A model generated the notes under the pieces. That model was given only the letters and a program-made list of their open reading frames with translations, searched no databases and was not told the origin of the DNA. Positions 1 to 7,268 of a DNA stretch of 23,852 nt are shown here, one piece after another. Every line of letters starts with the position of its first letter. Within the stretch, counting starts at the first letter, position 1. Both the position numbers and the translations under genes were made by a program. The DNA is from a virus: positions 1 to 23,852 of the IMG/VR virus record IMGVR_UViG_3300042907_000292. The stretch is one strand, 5' to 3'.

Positions 1-1362
1 ATAAGATTCGATTAAGGGATCGACTACTTTAGTCGTATTGTCTTCATCGATTTCAATCATGTCGTTTAAAGAATCTGTAGATGCTGTTCTGATTTCTGTT
101 GGGAAATAGCTTTCCTTGATAGAAACCAATTTTTCTGAAAAATCTTCTTCAGAAACGAACTCAACATTCTTAGCTAGTGCTCTAACTTTCTCAGCTTGAG
201 ATAGTGTTAGACCTTCACATGCTAGATGAACTACTTCTTCTTTTCTGTGTTCGGATAGAGATTTCTTTAGATCAATATTCTTTAGATGTTGTTCATTGAT
301 TTGATCTTCTAGCTCTTCAACGCGATCAGCTAGTTGTTCAACGATATCAACTTTATCTTCTGGAATATCAATATAATGTTCTACGAACACATTCTTTAAT
401 GCTCCGATGAAATCTTCTACGATCTCAGAACGAAGTCCTTTTTCGATAGCTAATTCATTTTCAGCCATCCAATTTTCAACAACGTAGTCTAGGTAAGAAT
501 CTAGCTTAGATGCAAAATCTTCCTTAACTACTTCTAGAGTTTCTTCAAACTCAGCAATATACTTTTCTTCTAGTTCAGAAGCGATTTCTTCAACACGAGC
601 TTCAACAGCCGCTTCGAAGATCATAGAAGCCTTTTCTTTGAATTCTTCAGAAAGGTTTTCGCCAGAAAGCATGGCATCAACGTCTTCTTTAACCTTCATT
701 TTCATTTCGTCTTTCTTTGCTTTTTTTGCTTTCTTATTTTCTTCTTCGTCTTCGTCTTCATCGTCATAGGAATCGCAACTGTCGCCTTCCATGATTCTTA
801 CTGCTTCGTCTTTATCGCAACCATATTTTTCCATGAAAGATTCATCTTCCATATTTTCTAAGTCTTCCATAACTTCTTCAATGGTAGCTTCTTCCAATTC
901 TTCCTCTTCTTCGTACTCTTCTTCTTCTTCTCCTTCGCAAGCTGCAACAGCTTTAGGATTGCCTTGCTTCTTGACGGAAGCTAGAGTGGCCTTAGTACGT
1001 TCGCCCTTTTCGGCGGATTTAGAAGTTTCTGGTTCGATTTCTGGGGACTTAGCTAGATCAGAACGACCAGCCTTTTCGCCTGGTTGAGTTGATAACTTCT
1101 TCATTGGTTCGGAACCAACTGGTGGGGTTTTACCCGGAGCAGTTGCTGTAGGAACTCCATTAGTAGGATCTAGAGCACTGTCATCAGTTGAATAACCATT
1201 TCTACCAATATCTTTTGTAGACTGCTGTGGAGCAGTTACGCTTGGCTTATATCCATCTCCGAAAGATGCAGATGGAGCAGCCTTTTTGCTGGCAGCAAGA
1301 TTAGCAGAAGCATCACCTTCTAGAATCTTTGCAGCAGCTTCAGATAAATTTAATTTAGACAT
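1..1362 (-). CDS. 22: Prohead core scaffold protein gp22, C-terminus cut off by window edge
   Basis: This is probably the main scaffold of the T4-type prohead core, around which gp23 assembles and which gp21 later degrades. The frame is open for 454 codons from the ATG at 1362 to base 1, so the C-terminus is missing. AAGGAG stands 7 bases before the start and a late promoter lies further upstream. The N-terminal 150 or so residues are Ser/Pro/Lys-rich and probably disordered. A Glu-rich acidic run follows, then a Lys/Glu helical region (roughly residues 200-420) with coiled-coil character, as expected of a scaffold. The acidic run contains LEEA, a (L/I)xE-type gp21 cleavage site. T4 gp22 is about 269 residues, so this one is much longer. 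The call rests on position just after gp21, composition and helical character; I did not align it. Confidence 0.85.
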   Translation of the reverse strand, partial: MSKLNLSEAAAKILEGDASANLAASKKAAPSASFGDGYKPSVTAPQQSTKDIGRNGYSTDDSALDPTNGVPTATAPGKTPPVGSEPMKKLSTQPGEKAGRSDLAKSPEIEPETSKSAEKGERTKATLASVKKQGNPKAVAACEGEEEEEYEEEEELEEATIEEVMEDLENMEDESFMEKYGCDKDEAVRIMEGDSCDSYDDEDEDEEENKKAKKAKKDEMKMKVKEDVDAMLSGENLSEEFKEKASMIFEAAVEARVEEIASELEEKYIAEFEETLEVVKEDFASKLDSYLDYVVENWMAENELAIEKGLRSEIVEDFIGALKNVFVEHYIDIPEDKVDIVEQLADRVEELEDQINEQHLKNIDLKKSLSEHRKEEVVHLACEGLTLSQAEKVRALAKNVEFVSEEDFSEKLVSIKESYFPTEIRTASTDSLNDMIEIDEDNTTKVVDPLIESY

Positions 1363-1402
1363 TTATAATCTCCTTAAATATGCTTAAATATATTATATAA
1401 GT

Positions 1403-1410
1403 TATTTATA
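1403..1410 (-). promoter_or_regulatory. T4-type late promoter of gp22
   Basis: An exact TATAAATA late box on the minus strand ends 40 bases before the gp22 start codon. It lies in the only gap between gp21 and gp22. A transcript starting about six bases downstream would have a leader of some 35 bases with a strong AAGGAG site. In T4, such boxes are read by RNA polymerase carrying gp55, with gp33 and the sliding clamp. Confidence 0.8.
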
Positions 1411-1423
1411 AGAATGGATTTTT

Positions 1424-2089
1424 TTACAATCTATTCATATAGTTTTCAAAAATCTTTAAAGCTACTGCTTCAATATCTTTTGATTTTACTTTCTTCAATG
1501 TTTGCTTCGCTTCTTCTCTGTACTGTTGTACCCAACCTTTGCCATCGACAAACATCCACTCGGCATCTTCCATAATGCCATCAACCCAACAGGACAATCC
1601 TGATGGTTGTAGAACTGCATCTACACAAGAAATTGTAAAGTCTCCTTGTACAACTTTAATACCATTCTCTCCTTCTTTAATAGAACCTAATGCTCTAGAA
1701 GAACAACCAAAAGAAACTCCTCCCTCGATTAGAGCTTGTAGTTCTTTTCCTGCGGCGGTTTCTAAAATTTTCGCTTTACCATAAACATCTCCTTTATCGG
1801 AACCTTTTCTTTCCAATCTAAGTTCTGTGATGATGTGAGAAATCTTGCCTTCGGAAATTCTTGGACTATCTTCGTGGCCCAATGTACCAACCGCTCTATT
1901 ACGATCTACATAATCTTCAATATATTTCTCTACCGCTGGAAACATTACGTTTTCTTGATAGATTCTATTGTTTCTGTTAGCAACTCCCCATTCCATAAAT
2001 GGACCTTGGATATAATAATTCTTTTTTCCAGAAGCAGTAGATTCTGTCAAAACTTCAAAATCTTCTATATCTTCTCTTAGTAATTTCAT
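1424..2089 (-). CDS. 21: Prohead core protease gp21
   Basis: This is the serine protease of the T4-type prohead. After assembly it activates itself, digests the scaffold and trims head proteins after Glu in (Leu/Ile)-x-Glu sites. The 221 residues fit T4 gp21 (212). The N-terminal half has the family's 'N-R-N-N-R-I-Y' segment near residues 38-44. The likely catalytic His is H72 in GTLGHEDSP, and the likely catalytic Ser is S130 or S131 in GCSSRALG. Residues 150-170 (GDFTISCVDAVLQPSG) match the conserved region that follows. The gene sits between a head-region gene and gp22, as in T4. No exact late box lies upstream, only an imperfect TATAAAAC near 2125. Confidence 0.95.
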   Translation of the reverse strand: MKLLREDIEDFEVLTESTASGKKNYYIQGPFMEWGVANRNNRIYQENVMFPAVEKYIEDYVDRNRAVGTLGHEDSPRISEGKISHIITELRLERKGSDKGDVYGKAKILETAAGKELQALIEGGVSFGCSSRALGSIKEGENGIKVVQGDFTISCVDAVLQPSGLSCWVDGIMEDAEWMFVDGKGWVQQYREEAKQTLKKVKSKDIEAVALKIFENYMNRL

Positions 2090-2117
2090 TTATATTCCTC
2101 TTTAATTTGAAATTGTT

Positions 2118-2609
2118 TTATATTGAATCAGAATCCAATTTTTTTAATTGTTTTTTATATAAATTTGGTTCGTGTTCCTTAACTTTTTCTTTTCTAATGT
2201 GAGATAAAGTAGATCTAACAAGCAATGATGGTTTGTATGGCTCGTTTTGTTCTTTGATAGAAGCATGTTTTCTCCATGCAGAATATACATCTCTTGTAGA
2301 AAATGGAGAAACATCTTTTCCATGTGGAGAAAGAACTATATCTTCATGTCCTGGTTTTTTATATACTTTATGACTTGTCTTATTTTGTCTAGCAAATCTA
2401 TAACCAATACCAGTCAATATATTATGAGCTTGTGAAAATTTCATAATTGTTGGTCTATTACTCGTCAACATAGAAGAAGATATATCAATTCTTTTTTCTT
2501 GTAATTTTAAACATATTTTTTCTTTAATAATATCTTCTAATATGATATTAGCCCGATCTATATCATTTTCTACCAAACAATTTATTAAATTTTTTATTTT
2601 TTCGGACAT
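2118..2609 (-). CDS. PIP-like N-terminus fused to a HicA-like domain
   Basis: This 163-residue protein has two parts. Residues 1-50 (from MSEKIKNLINCLVENDIDRA) resemble the N-terminus of the modular core protein at 3967-4866 and, from memory, that of T4 gp67 (PIP), a prohead core component. Residues 55-117 match the YcfA/HicA fold in motif order: a hydrophobic helix, GYRFARQ, then SH at 79-80 where HicA has its catalytic His, KVYKKPG, SPHGKD at 94-99, and a closing helix. HicA toxins are small mRNA interferases with a dsRNA-binding-like fold. A basic tail follows (120-163). LVE at 12-14 and LQE at 36-38 fit gp21-type cleavage. No HicB antitoxin gene is adjacent. The domain call is by eye; RNase activity is inference. 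The start is an ATG with a modest AAGG. Confidence 0.72.
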   Translation of the reverse strand: MSEKIKNLINCLVENDIDRANIILEDIIKEKICLKLQEKRIDISSSMLTSNRPTIMKFSQAHNILTGIGYRFARQNKTSHKVYKKPGHEDIVLSPHGKDVSPFSTRDVYSAWRKHASIKEQNEPYKPSLLVRSTLSHIRKEKVKEHEPNLYKKQLKKLDSDSI

Positions 2610-2621
2610 TTTTAAATTACC

Positions 2622-3044
2622 TTAAATCGTTGCTAATTGAAAATGCATACCATCTGGTTTTTTCCAATAACCACCCCATGCAAATCCCGCATCTGTAAAA
2701 CATTTTACTAATTCCGGAGACATGGTTGGGGGTTTTCCAAATCTATTCCATGCAGCATTGATATCAATAGCAATTCCCCAAGAATGGAGAGACATTGATT
2801 TCGCCCCACGTTTTGATCTAATATTAAAACAACCATCCCATGTTTTGAGTTGGTCTGTTAGTCCTCTATGTAATATATTTTCAAATGCATTTGTTAAAGG
2901 AATTATCATATCTTTATTACAATAAATCTTTTTTGGGATAACTCCTACGTGTAAATAATTTGGAACGACCCAAAGAGTCATATTAGACTCTTTAAATGGG
3001 TTTCCATATTTTTTCCAACATTGTTCAGAAGTCACCAAAGACAT
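2622..3044 (-). CDS. M15-type D,D- or L,D-carboxypeptidase (putative lysin)
   Basis: A 140-residue zinc peptidase of the M15 (VanY / L-Ala-D-Glu endopeptidase-like) family, expected to cut peptidoglycan stem peptides. The hallmark SLHSWGIAIDIN (residues 85-96) supplies the zinc ligands H87 and D94. DGMHFQL near the C-terminus supplies H134, the third ligand, and a nearby acidic residue. No signal peptide or transmembrane segment is evident, so export would need a holin, lysis, or delivery in the particle. The gene starts 2 bases after the stop of the gene before it, and its GGAG lies in that gene's last codons, so the two are translationally linked. Its place inside the head-gene block is unusual for an endolysin. 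It could serve lysis, or be packaged or virion-associated. Confidence 0.85.
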   Translation of the reverse strand: MSLVTSEQCWKKYGNPFKESNMTLWVVPNYLHVGVIPKKIYCNKDMIIPLTNAFENILHRGLTDQLKTWDGCFNIRSKRGAKSMSLHSWGIAIDINAAWNRFGKPPTMSPELVKCFTDAGFAWGGYWKKPDGMHFQLATI

Positions 3045-3045
3045 A

Positions 3046-3570
3046 TTATTCTCCGGTCATTATTACCAAGTTGGTATTTGCACCAATAGCAGTAACATTA
3101 GCTCTCATATAAGCCCAGCCTGGTTTTAGTGTGATATATGTAGTATTGCCAGAATCTGATCCATGAGTTACAGTATTCGAAGCAATCCAATGATTTCCAT
3201 CCAAGGAAACATCAACTTTATATGAAGCACCGCCAGTACCATTTACATAAGATTGTACAATAGTATCGGTTCCGGTTGCTCTTGGTAAAGTATGTTCTGG
3301 CTTTGTTCCAGTTTGTCCGGATAAAAATCCATTAATACAATAATTATCAATTCCTTGCATATGTTTATTGCATTGAACTGTAAATGTATTTGAGGATGTT
3401 ACTGTTGCAGTTGCTGTATACGCATCATAACTTGCACCAGATGTTAATGTGACTTCTGCTCCTGTAAATAATCCGTGATTATTGGCTGTTATAGTGATGA
3501 CATTATTAGTATAAGTAAATGAATTTACTGGAAAAAATTGTTTAATGTATCTTACTCGTGAAACGCTCAT
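3046..3570 (-). CDS. Beta-rich protein, probably virion-associated
   Basis: The 174 residues are rich in Thr, Ser, Asn and Gly, with alternating hydrophobics typical of beta sandwiches. Residues 18-68 carry the 'NNHGL..G..V...YDAYTATATVTSSNTFTV' pattern, a small beta module common in phage virion proteins. The C-terminal half (from about 100) has 'YKVDVSLDGNHWIA' and 'ITLKPGWAYMRANVTA', resembling a fibronectin-like or discoidin-like strand series. I do not recognise a specific family. Head-gene neighbours suggest a head decoration or accessory structural protein, but this is inferred from position and composition only. It is two bases from the next gene and seems co-transcribed with it. Confidence 0.6.
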   Translation of the reverse strand: MSVSRVRYIKQFFPVNSFTYTNNVITITANNHGLFTGAEVTLTSGASYDAYTATATVTSSNTFTVQCNKHMQGIDNYCINGFLSGQTGTKPEHTLPRATGTDTIVQSYVNGTGGASYKVDVSLDGNHWIASNTVTHGSDSGNTTYITLKPGWAYMRANVTAIGANTNLVIMTGE

Positions 3571-3963
3571 TTATGTTTCCTTATTAAATTTATCTACAGA
3601 ATATTTTAACATCTGTAAAAAGTTAGTTTCTGATTCAAGTATATATTCTTCAAATTCTACCTTACCATCGGAAATGGATTCATATAATTCTAGAATAGAC
3701 TTTGAACATTCTTCGTTAATATTCAATGTAGAACCATCATGAAAATATAATGGTTCTACTTCTTCTATGGATTTTAACTGTTCTATGATAGAAAAATCGC
3801 ATTCCATTAGTTCTAGGCCATTCTTCTCGTAATTTAAAGAAAAATACTTTTTTAACTGTTCGCAAAAATACAAAGCAACTTTTTGACCTCCCGGAAAGGT
3901 CTGAATAGCAGTTCTTCTCAGAACTAGATTTACAGGAGGTTCTCTAAAAGTTTTCTTTTTCAT
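3571..3963 (-). CDS. Conserved-looking protein of unknown function in the head operon
   Basis: This 130-residue protein belongs to no family I can name. A basic N-terminus (MKKKTFREPPVNLVLRR) is followed by a short beta-like segment, FPGGQKVALYF near residues 23-33, and then by an acidic C-terminal two thirds with predicted helices. It contains no transmembrane segment. It abuts the modular core gene upstream (3 bases between stop and start) and the beta-rich gene downstream, so it is part of the same late transcript. The Shine-Dalgarno site is weak and A-rich (AGAAG). A structural or assembly role would fit the neighbours but nothing in the sequence proves it. Confidence 0.6.
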   Translation of the reverse strand: MKKKTFREPPVNLVLRRTAIQTFPGGQKVALYFCEQLKKYFSLNYEKNGLELMECDFSIIEQLKSIEEVEPLYFHDGSTLNINEECSKSILELYESISDGKVEFEEYILESETNFLQMLKYSVDKFNKET

Positions 3964-3966
3964 TTA

Positions 3967-4866
3967 TTATTCTTCTACTTCTTCATTAGTAGCTTTCTTC
4001 TTTGCGGCATAATATGCACCAAGAGCCATTTGTCTTCTTTCTTCTTTAGATTTTCCTTCAAATCTGGAATCGTCAGAATGGACAAAATCTTTAATCCAAG
4101 CAGAAACGCCATCAGAAACTGATAATTTTTCTTCCAATTCTTCAGATTCTTTTCTAATCATTTTAAAATCTTGAGAATCTAATCTTCCGTTTTTATTTTT
4201 ATCCAGTTTACGCTGTTTTCCTATAAGTTTTTCTTCTAAAGATTCATTAGCAGATTTTTCGGATGCAATTTTTACACCATGATATGTGTGGTCTGGAAAT
4301 TTTGTATGCATTATTTTAATAGCTTTATCATTGGCATGTTTTGTAGTTTTTGCTTTAACTTCAAAATCGTGTCTATTACTTCGGTCATCATGCGGACTAT
4401 TAGAAGCATATCCTGTAAATTTGAAAGTGGCTTCTTCCAAAGATTCATTAGCAGATTTTTTTAAATATCTTTGCATATACCAATCAGGAGTACCATTGTT
4501 TTTTCTCCAATATAAAACACCAGAAGCATCATTTACTTGATCTAAATATTTTGCTTCTGCTTTGTCTCCAGAAATTGTACCATGTGTTCTCATGGCTTTT
4601 GCAGCTTCGCCAGCATCTTTCATGATAAATCTTAGTTGATCATCAGATTTACTGTGATATTCGTGGCCTTCTAATGGATGTTGTTTAGATTTTCTGGCTT
4701 CTTCCAAAGATTCATTAGTATTCATGAATGATTGAGCAACTTCAATTCTTTTTGATTCTAGAGCATCAACAATTTTAGATTGAATGGCCGCTGTAATTGA
4801 TGCTTGCATATCAGCAATATTATCGGACGAAGCATATTCAATAGCGTTTTTAATGTTTTCTTCCAT
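3967..4866 (-). CDS. Modular prohead core protein with four LEE cleavage-type linkers (gp67/68 position)
   Basis: The 299 residues look like beads on a string. Residues 1-50 resemble T4 gp67 (PIP) and the N-terminus of the HicA-like protein at 2118-2609. Then LEE sites of the gp21-cleavage type end at residues 56, 145, 212 and 246, three of them inside the repeated motif NESLEE. Between them lie: module A (57-145), with HEYHSKSDDQLRF and KAEAKYLDQVND; module B (146-212), His/Lys-rich; module C (213-246), with a perfect EF-hand loop (D222, N224, N226, G227, L229, D233); and module D (247-299), with SVSDGVSAWIKDF and GKSKEERRQMALGAYY. The gene lies just after gp20, where T4 has genes 67 and 68. 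Inference: it is incorporated in the core and cut by gp21 into several head-internal peptides. What the modules do is unknown. Confidence 0.75.
   Translation of the reverse strand: MEENIKNAIEYASSDNIADMQASITAAIQSKIVDALESKRIEVAQSFMNTNESLEEARKSKQHPLEGHEYHSKSDDQLRFIMKDAGEAAKAMRTHGTISGDKAEAKYLDQVNDASGVLYWRKNNGTPDWYMQRYLKKSANESLEEATFKFTGYASNSPHDDRSNRHDFEVKAKTTKHANDKAIKIMHTKFPDHTYHGVKIASEKSANESLEEKLIGKQRKLDKNKNGRLDSQDFKMIRKESEELEEKLSVSDGVSAWIKDFVHSDDSRFEGKSKEERRQMALGAYYAAKKKATNEEVEE
4231..4260 (-). repeat. NESLEE linker repeat, copy 3
   Basis: About 30 bases encoding KSANESLEE. They are nearly identical to 4431-4460, with one shared stretch (AAAAATCTGCTAATGAATC, read on the minus strand), and partly match 4697-4717. 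The fourth linker, near 4130, keeps the LEE but not the whole motif. Near-identity of DNA between otherwise unlike modules points to linker duplication or module exchange at these points. Confidence 0.7.
4431..4460 (-). repeat. NESLEE linker repeat, copy 2
   Basis: This is the second copy of the linker repeat within the modular core gene, encoding KSANESLEE at the border of modules A and B. It matches the copy at 4231-4260 over nearly its whole length. Confidence 0.7.
4697..4717 (-). repeat. NESLEE linker repeat, copy 1 (shorter)
   Basis: The first linker repeat of the modular core gene encodes NESLEEA after the PIP-like N-terminus. The core of the repeat is kept, but the flanking KSA of the other copies is replaced by MNT. 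Confidence 0.65.
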
Positions 4867-4903
4867 TTAAGATTCCTCTTAATATTAGTTATTAATTATT
4901 AGT

Positions 4904-4911
4904 TATTTATT
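4904..4911 (-). promoter_or_regulatory. Late-type promoter before the core-gene cluster
   Basis: AATAAATA on the minus strand, one base off the T4 late box, overlaps the gp20 stop codon and ends 37 bases before the ATG of the modular core gene. Its distance matches the exact boxes before gp22 and gp19, which supports it as a real late promoter. Confidence 0.6.
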
Positions 4912-6571
4912 ACTGTTGTATATTATACGGATTATTATTTCTTGATGTCGATTGTTGTGGTTGTTGCGATTGTTCTTGCTCTGCTCCAGCATCTATTTGT
5001 TGATCTGGTTGTGGCATTAACTTATTAGTAAGTTCCGCAGCTTGCGCCTGAAGAGTAATTTGCTTTTCTTGATCTTCGGATTGCTGTGTAAAGTCGGTGA
5101 TTCTTTCTTCTGCAATTTCCTCGTCCATCAACTTCATTTCTTCTTCGTTCAAACGAAGAATATTTTCTCTAATCCATTTCTTAGAATAATATTTACCAAC
5201 AAAAGGATCTACTGTAGCTAGAATATTTAACCTTTCGGTCATTAATTCGGATTCTTTCAATTCTACGAAATTATTATCAACCGTAAAATCGAAATAAATG
5301 TCTTGTTTAAATTGTTCCCATTCTTCTTCTGTGCAAATTCCTTTTAGAACTAACTGCACTCTCATAGCTTGATAGAAAATATCAGAGAATTTCTTCCTTA
5401 GTTTATCAACAAATTTAGAGAATTTTAATTCATCTCTAGTAATTTCCATTGAACGTCCAATGGATACTGCTTGACCCGGATCTAGTCTTGTAACAGGAAC
5501 ATTCAATGATTTATATAGTTTTTGCTGGAAATATTCCACCATTGCCATATCATTGAAATTGTCTGTCGATTGAAGGGTGGTAATTTCCGTGCCTTTTCCC
5601 CCATCAGAACGACGAGGTAGCCAAAAATCTTCCAACATGGAAAGATGTCTTCTATCATCTCTAACTTCGCCGGTGTTCGCATCATATACCAATTTATTTT
5701 TATATTTGGTCATGATATCACGAACATATTGTTCGGCTTTTTGTTTAGGTAAATTACCAACATCAATATAGAACACTCTTCTTTGTGGTGCTCTAGAAAT
5801 TTTGTAAATGACTGAAGCATCTTCAATCATTCGTAATTGGTTTAATGGTTTAATTGCTTTATGTAAATAACTCAATACCATCGATCTTCTAGGGTCCATT
5901 AATCCCGAAGTGACGTAAATTATTGAATCTGTTGCTATTTTTACTCCAAGAGTAGTTAGACTTTGTGTTACCTTGTCATTATAGACGTAGTATTCTTCCA
6001 CTTTATCAATTAGATCGACACCAGTTTGCGGGTCTTTTACTTTTTTGATTTGCCTAACTTTTTTAATTCTTCTTGGGTCGATATATCGTAATTCGAGAAT
6101 TCCCTTTTGGGGATTATTAACATCAATAATAATTTGATAAAATAAACGTCCATCGACATAATATCTTCTGAATATATCAGAAGACATATTACTATAGTTT
6201 AGTAGTCTCTGGACGTTATCGAATTCGTCATAAATGGCTTTTTTGATTTTGTCTGATTGCTTTAAATCGTCTGTTACTAATTTAATGCTTTTACCATCGT
6301 CATCATTAACGATAGCTTCGTTAACAACATCTTCGATGGCAGCTTCAATTTCGGGTTGCATACTCATCTCTCTATAACGAGTGATAAGTTCAATTTCGTT
6401 TTTAGCAACGCCTTCGACATCTATAGATGCAGAACCAAAGAATGCCGAAGAAGATATAGTAAGAGAACCATCATCGTCAGGTGGTTGGACAAAGGTTTTA
6501 TTATCTACTTCCTCTTCGGATTTTCTTCGAATTTTAAATCCAAATAAAGAAAAACTATTTTTATCAGCCAT
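4910..6571 (-). CDS. 20: Portal vertex protein gp20
   Basis: The dodecameric portal at the unique head vertex nucleates prohead assembly and is the channel through which gp17 drives DNA. The 553 residues are close to T4 gp20 (524). Family features include the N-terminal 'EIELITRYREMSMQPEIEAAIEDVVNEAIV' region (about 60-90), 'LELRYIDPRRIKKVR' (about 178-192), the stem region, and the strongly conserved DPGQAVSIGRSMEITRDELKF segment in the second half. The C-terminus is Gln-rich (from about residue 500) and probably flexible. It lies between tail tube gp19 and the core genes, as in T4. The ATG at 6571 follows an AGAGG site; I see no late box in the 36-base gap after gp19. Confidence 0.97.
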   Translation of the reverse strand: MADKNSFSLFGFKIRRKSEEEVDNKTFVQPPDDDGSLTISSSAFFGSASIDVEGVAKNEIELITRYREMSMQPEIEAAIEDVVNEAIVNDDDGKSIKLVTDDLKQSDKIKKAIYDEFDNVQRLLNYSNMSSDIFRRYYVDGRLFYQIIIDVNNPQKGILELRYIDPRRIKKVRQIKKVKDPQTGVDLIDKVEEYYVYNDKVTQSLTTLGVKIATDSIIYVTSGLMDPRRSMVLSYLHKAIKPLNQLRMIEDASVIYKISRAPQRRVFYIDVGNLPKQKAEQYVRDIMTKYKNKLVYDANTGEVRDDRRHLSMLEDFWLPRRSDGGKGTEITTLQSTDNFNDMAMVEYFQQKLYKSLNVPVTRLDPGQAVSIGRSMEITRDELKFSKFVDKLRKKFSDIFYQAMRVQLVLKGICTEEEWEQFKQDIYFDFTVDNNFVELKESELMTERLNILATVDPFVGKYYSKKWIRENILRLNEEEMKLMDEEIAEERITDFTQQSEDQEKQITLQAQAAELTNKLMPQPDQQIDAGAEQEQSQQPQQSTSRNNNPYNIQQ

Positions 6572-6607
6572 GAATACCTCTAATTACATAACAAAAAAAT
6601 ACAAATA

Positions 6608-7150
6608 TTAGATAAAATCAGTGGTTTCTATATGCTGCCACCAGTTCATCGCAAAAGTAACAGAAAATTCTGCAATTCTGTCATTATCGCCCCAATCTAC
6701 TGGAATAGCACCGATATCAACCGGAAAACACTTAATCATTTGATATTGTGCTTTGATAGAACCGTCTTTTCCATATTGAATAACTTTTCCATCCATTTGA
6801 TAAACGGCTGGAGAAACATATGTAACACTTCTTACGTTTTGTACGTGTCTATTCAATTGATCAGACCATCTTTCTAAAAAAGCTCTTGGACCATCAAAAG
6901 TTAGATCATCTTCGTCTAATAGAACACTAATAGTCCAATCTCCAAAAACTCTATTACCGGCGAATTTGGCTTGACGACCAAAATAAAATGCTGGAGCAAC
7001 CCCGATGCTAGAAGCAGGAATTGCAGAAGCCTTTGCTCTAATAGGCATTTTTAGACCAGTTCCAACTTGGTCAAAGAATATTTCAAAAAGATTTGGTCTT
7101 AGACCATCTCTTTGCATTTCTGAAATGAAATTATTAATATTAAACGCCAT
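6608..7150 (-). CDS. 19: Tail tube protein gp19
   Basis: The inner tube subunit of the contractile tail stacks as hexameric rings around the tape measure and lets DNA pass. At 180 residues it is slightly longer than T4 gp19 (163). It shows the family's succession: RPNLFEIFF near residue 18, 'KASAIPASSIG' near 40, 'FAGNRVFGDWTISVLLDED' near 63-81, and the closing 'FPVDIGAIPVDWGDNDRIAEFSVTFAMNWW'. Its own late promoter lies 40 bases upstream and a terminator separates it from gp18, so it can be made in amounts different from sheath. An AAAGGAG site precedes the ATG. Confidence 0.96.
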   Translation of the reverse strand: MAFNINNFISEMQRDGLRPNLFEIFFDQVGTGLKMPIRAKASAIPASSIGVAPAFYFGRQAKFAGNRVFGDWTISVLLDEDDLTFDGPRAFLERWSDQLNRHVQNVRSVTYVSPAVYQMDGKVIQYGKDGSIKAQYQMIKCFPVDIGAIPVDWGDNDRIAEFSVTFAMNWWQHIETTDFI

Positions 7151-7189
7151 TGTTCATCTCCTTTAAAGATAGGTATATTATTTATTTAG

Positions 7190-7197
7190 TATTTATA
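7190..7197 (-). promoter_or_regulatory. T4-type late promoter of gp19
   Basis: An exact TATAAATA on the minus strand ends 39 bases before the gp19 ATG and some 30 bases beyond the gp18 terminator. The pair terminator-then-promoter resets transcription between sheath and tube genes. Confidence 0.8.
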
Positions 7198-7223
7198 AAA
7201 AATGCAAATTCAAGTTTTTTATA

Positions 7224-7251
7224 GAAAAAAAGGGAGCCGAAGCTCCCTTTT
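7224..7251 (-). terminator. Intrinsic terminator after gp18 with a UUCG loop
   Basis: On the minus strand a GGGAGC / GCTCCC stem closes a TTCG tetraloop. Flanking A/T pairs extend the stem by up to four pairs, and seven T follow (7231 down to 7225). This is a textbook Rho-independent terminator 17 bases past the gp18 stop codon. Confidence 0.93.
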
Positions 7252-7268
7252 ATGATCATATAATTATA

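Noticed and set aside
791-1087. Ser-rich 98-codon frame on the plus strand
   Set aside because: It is opposite the Glu/Lys-rich part of gp22, and its Ser runs mirror GAA/GAG/AAG codons.
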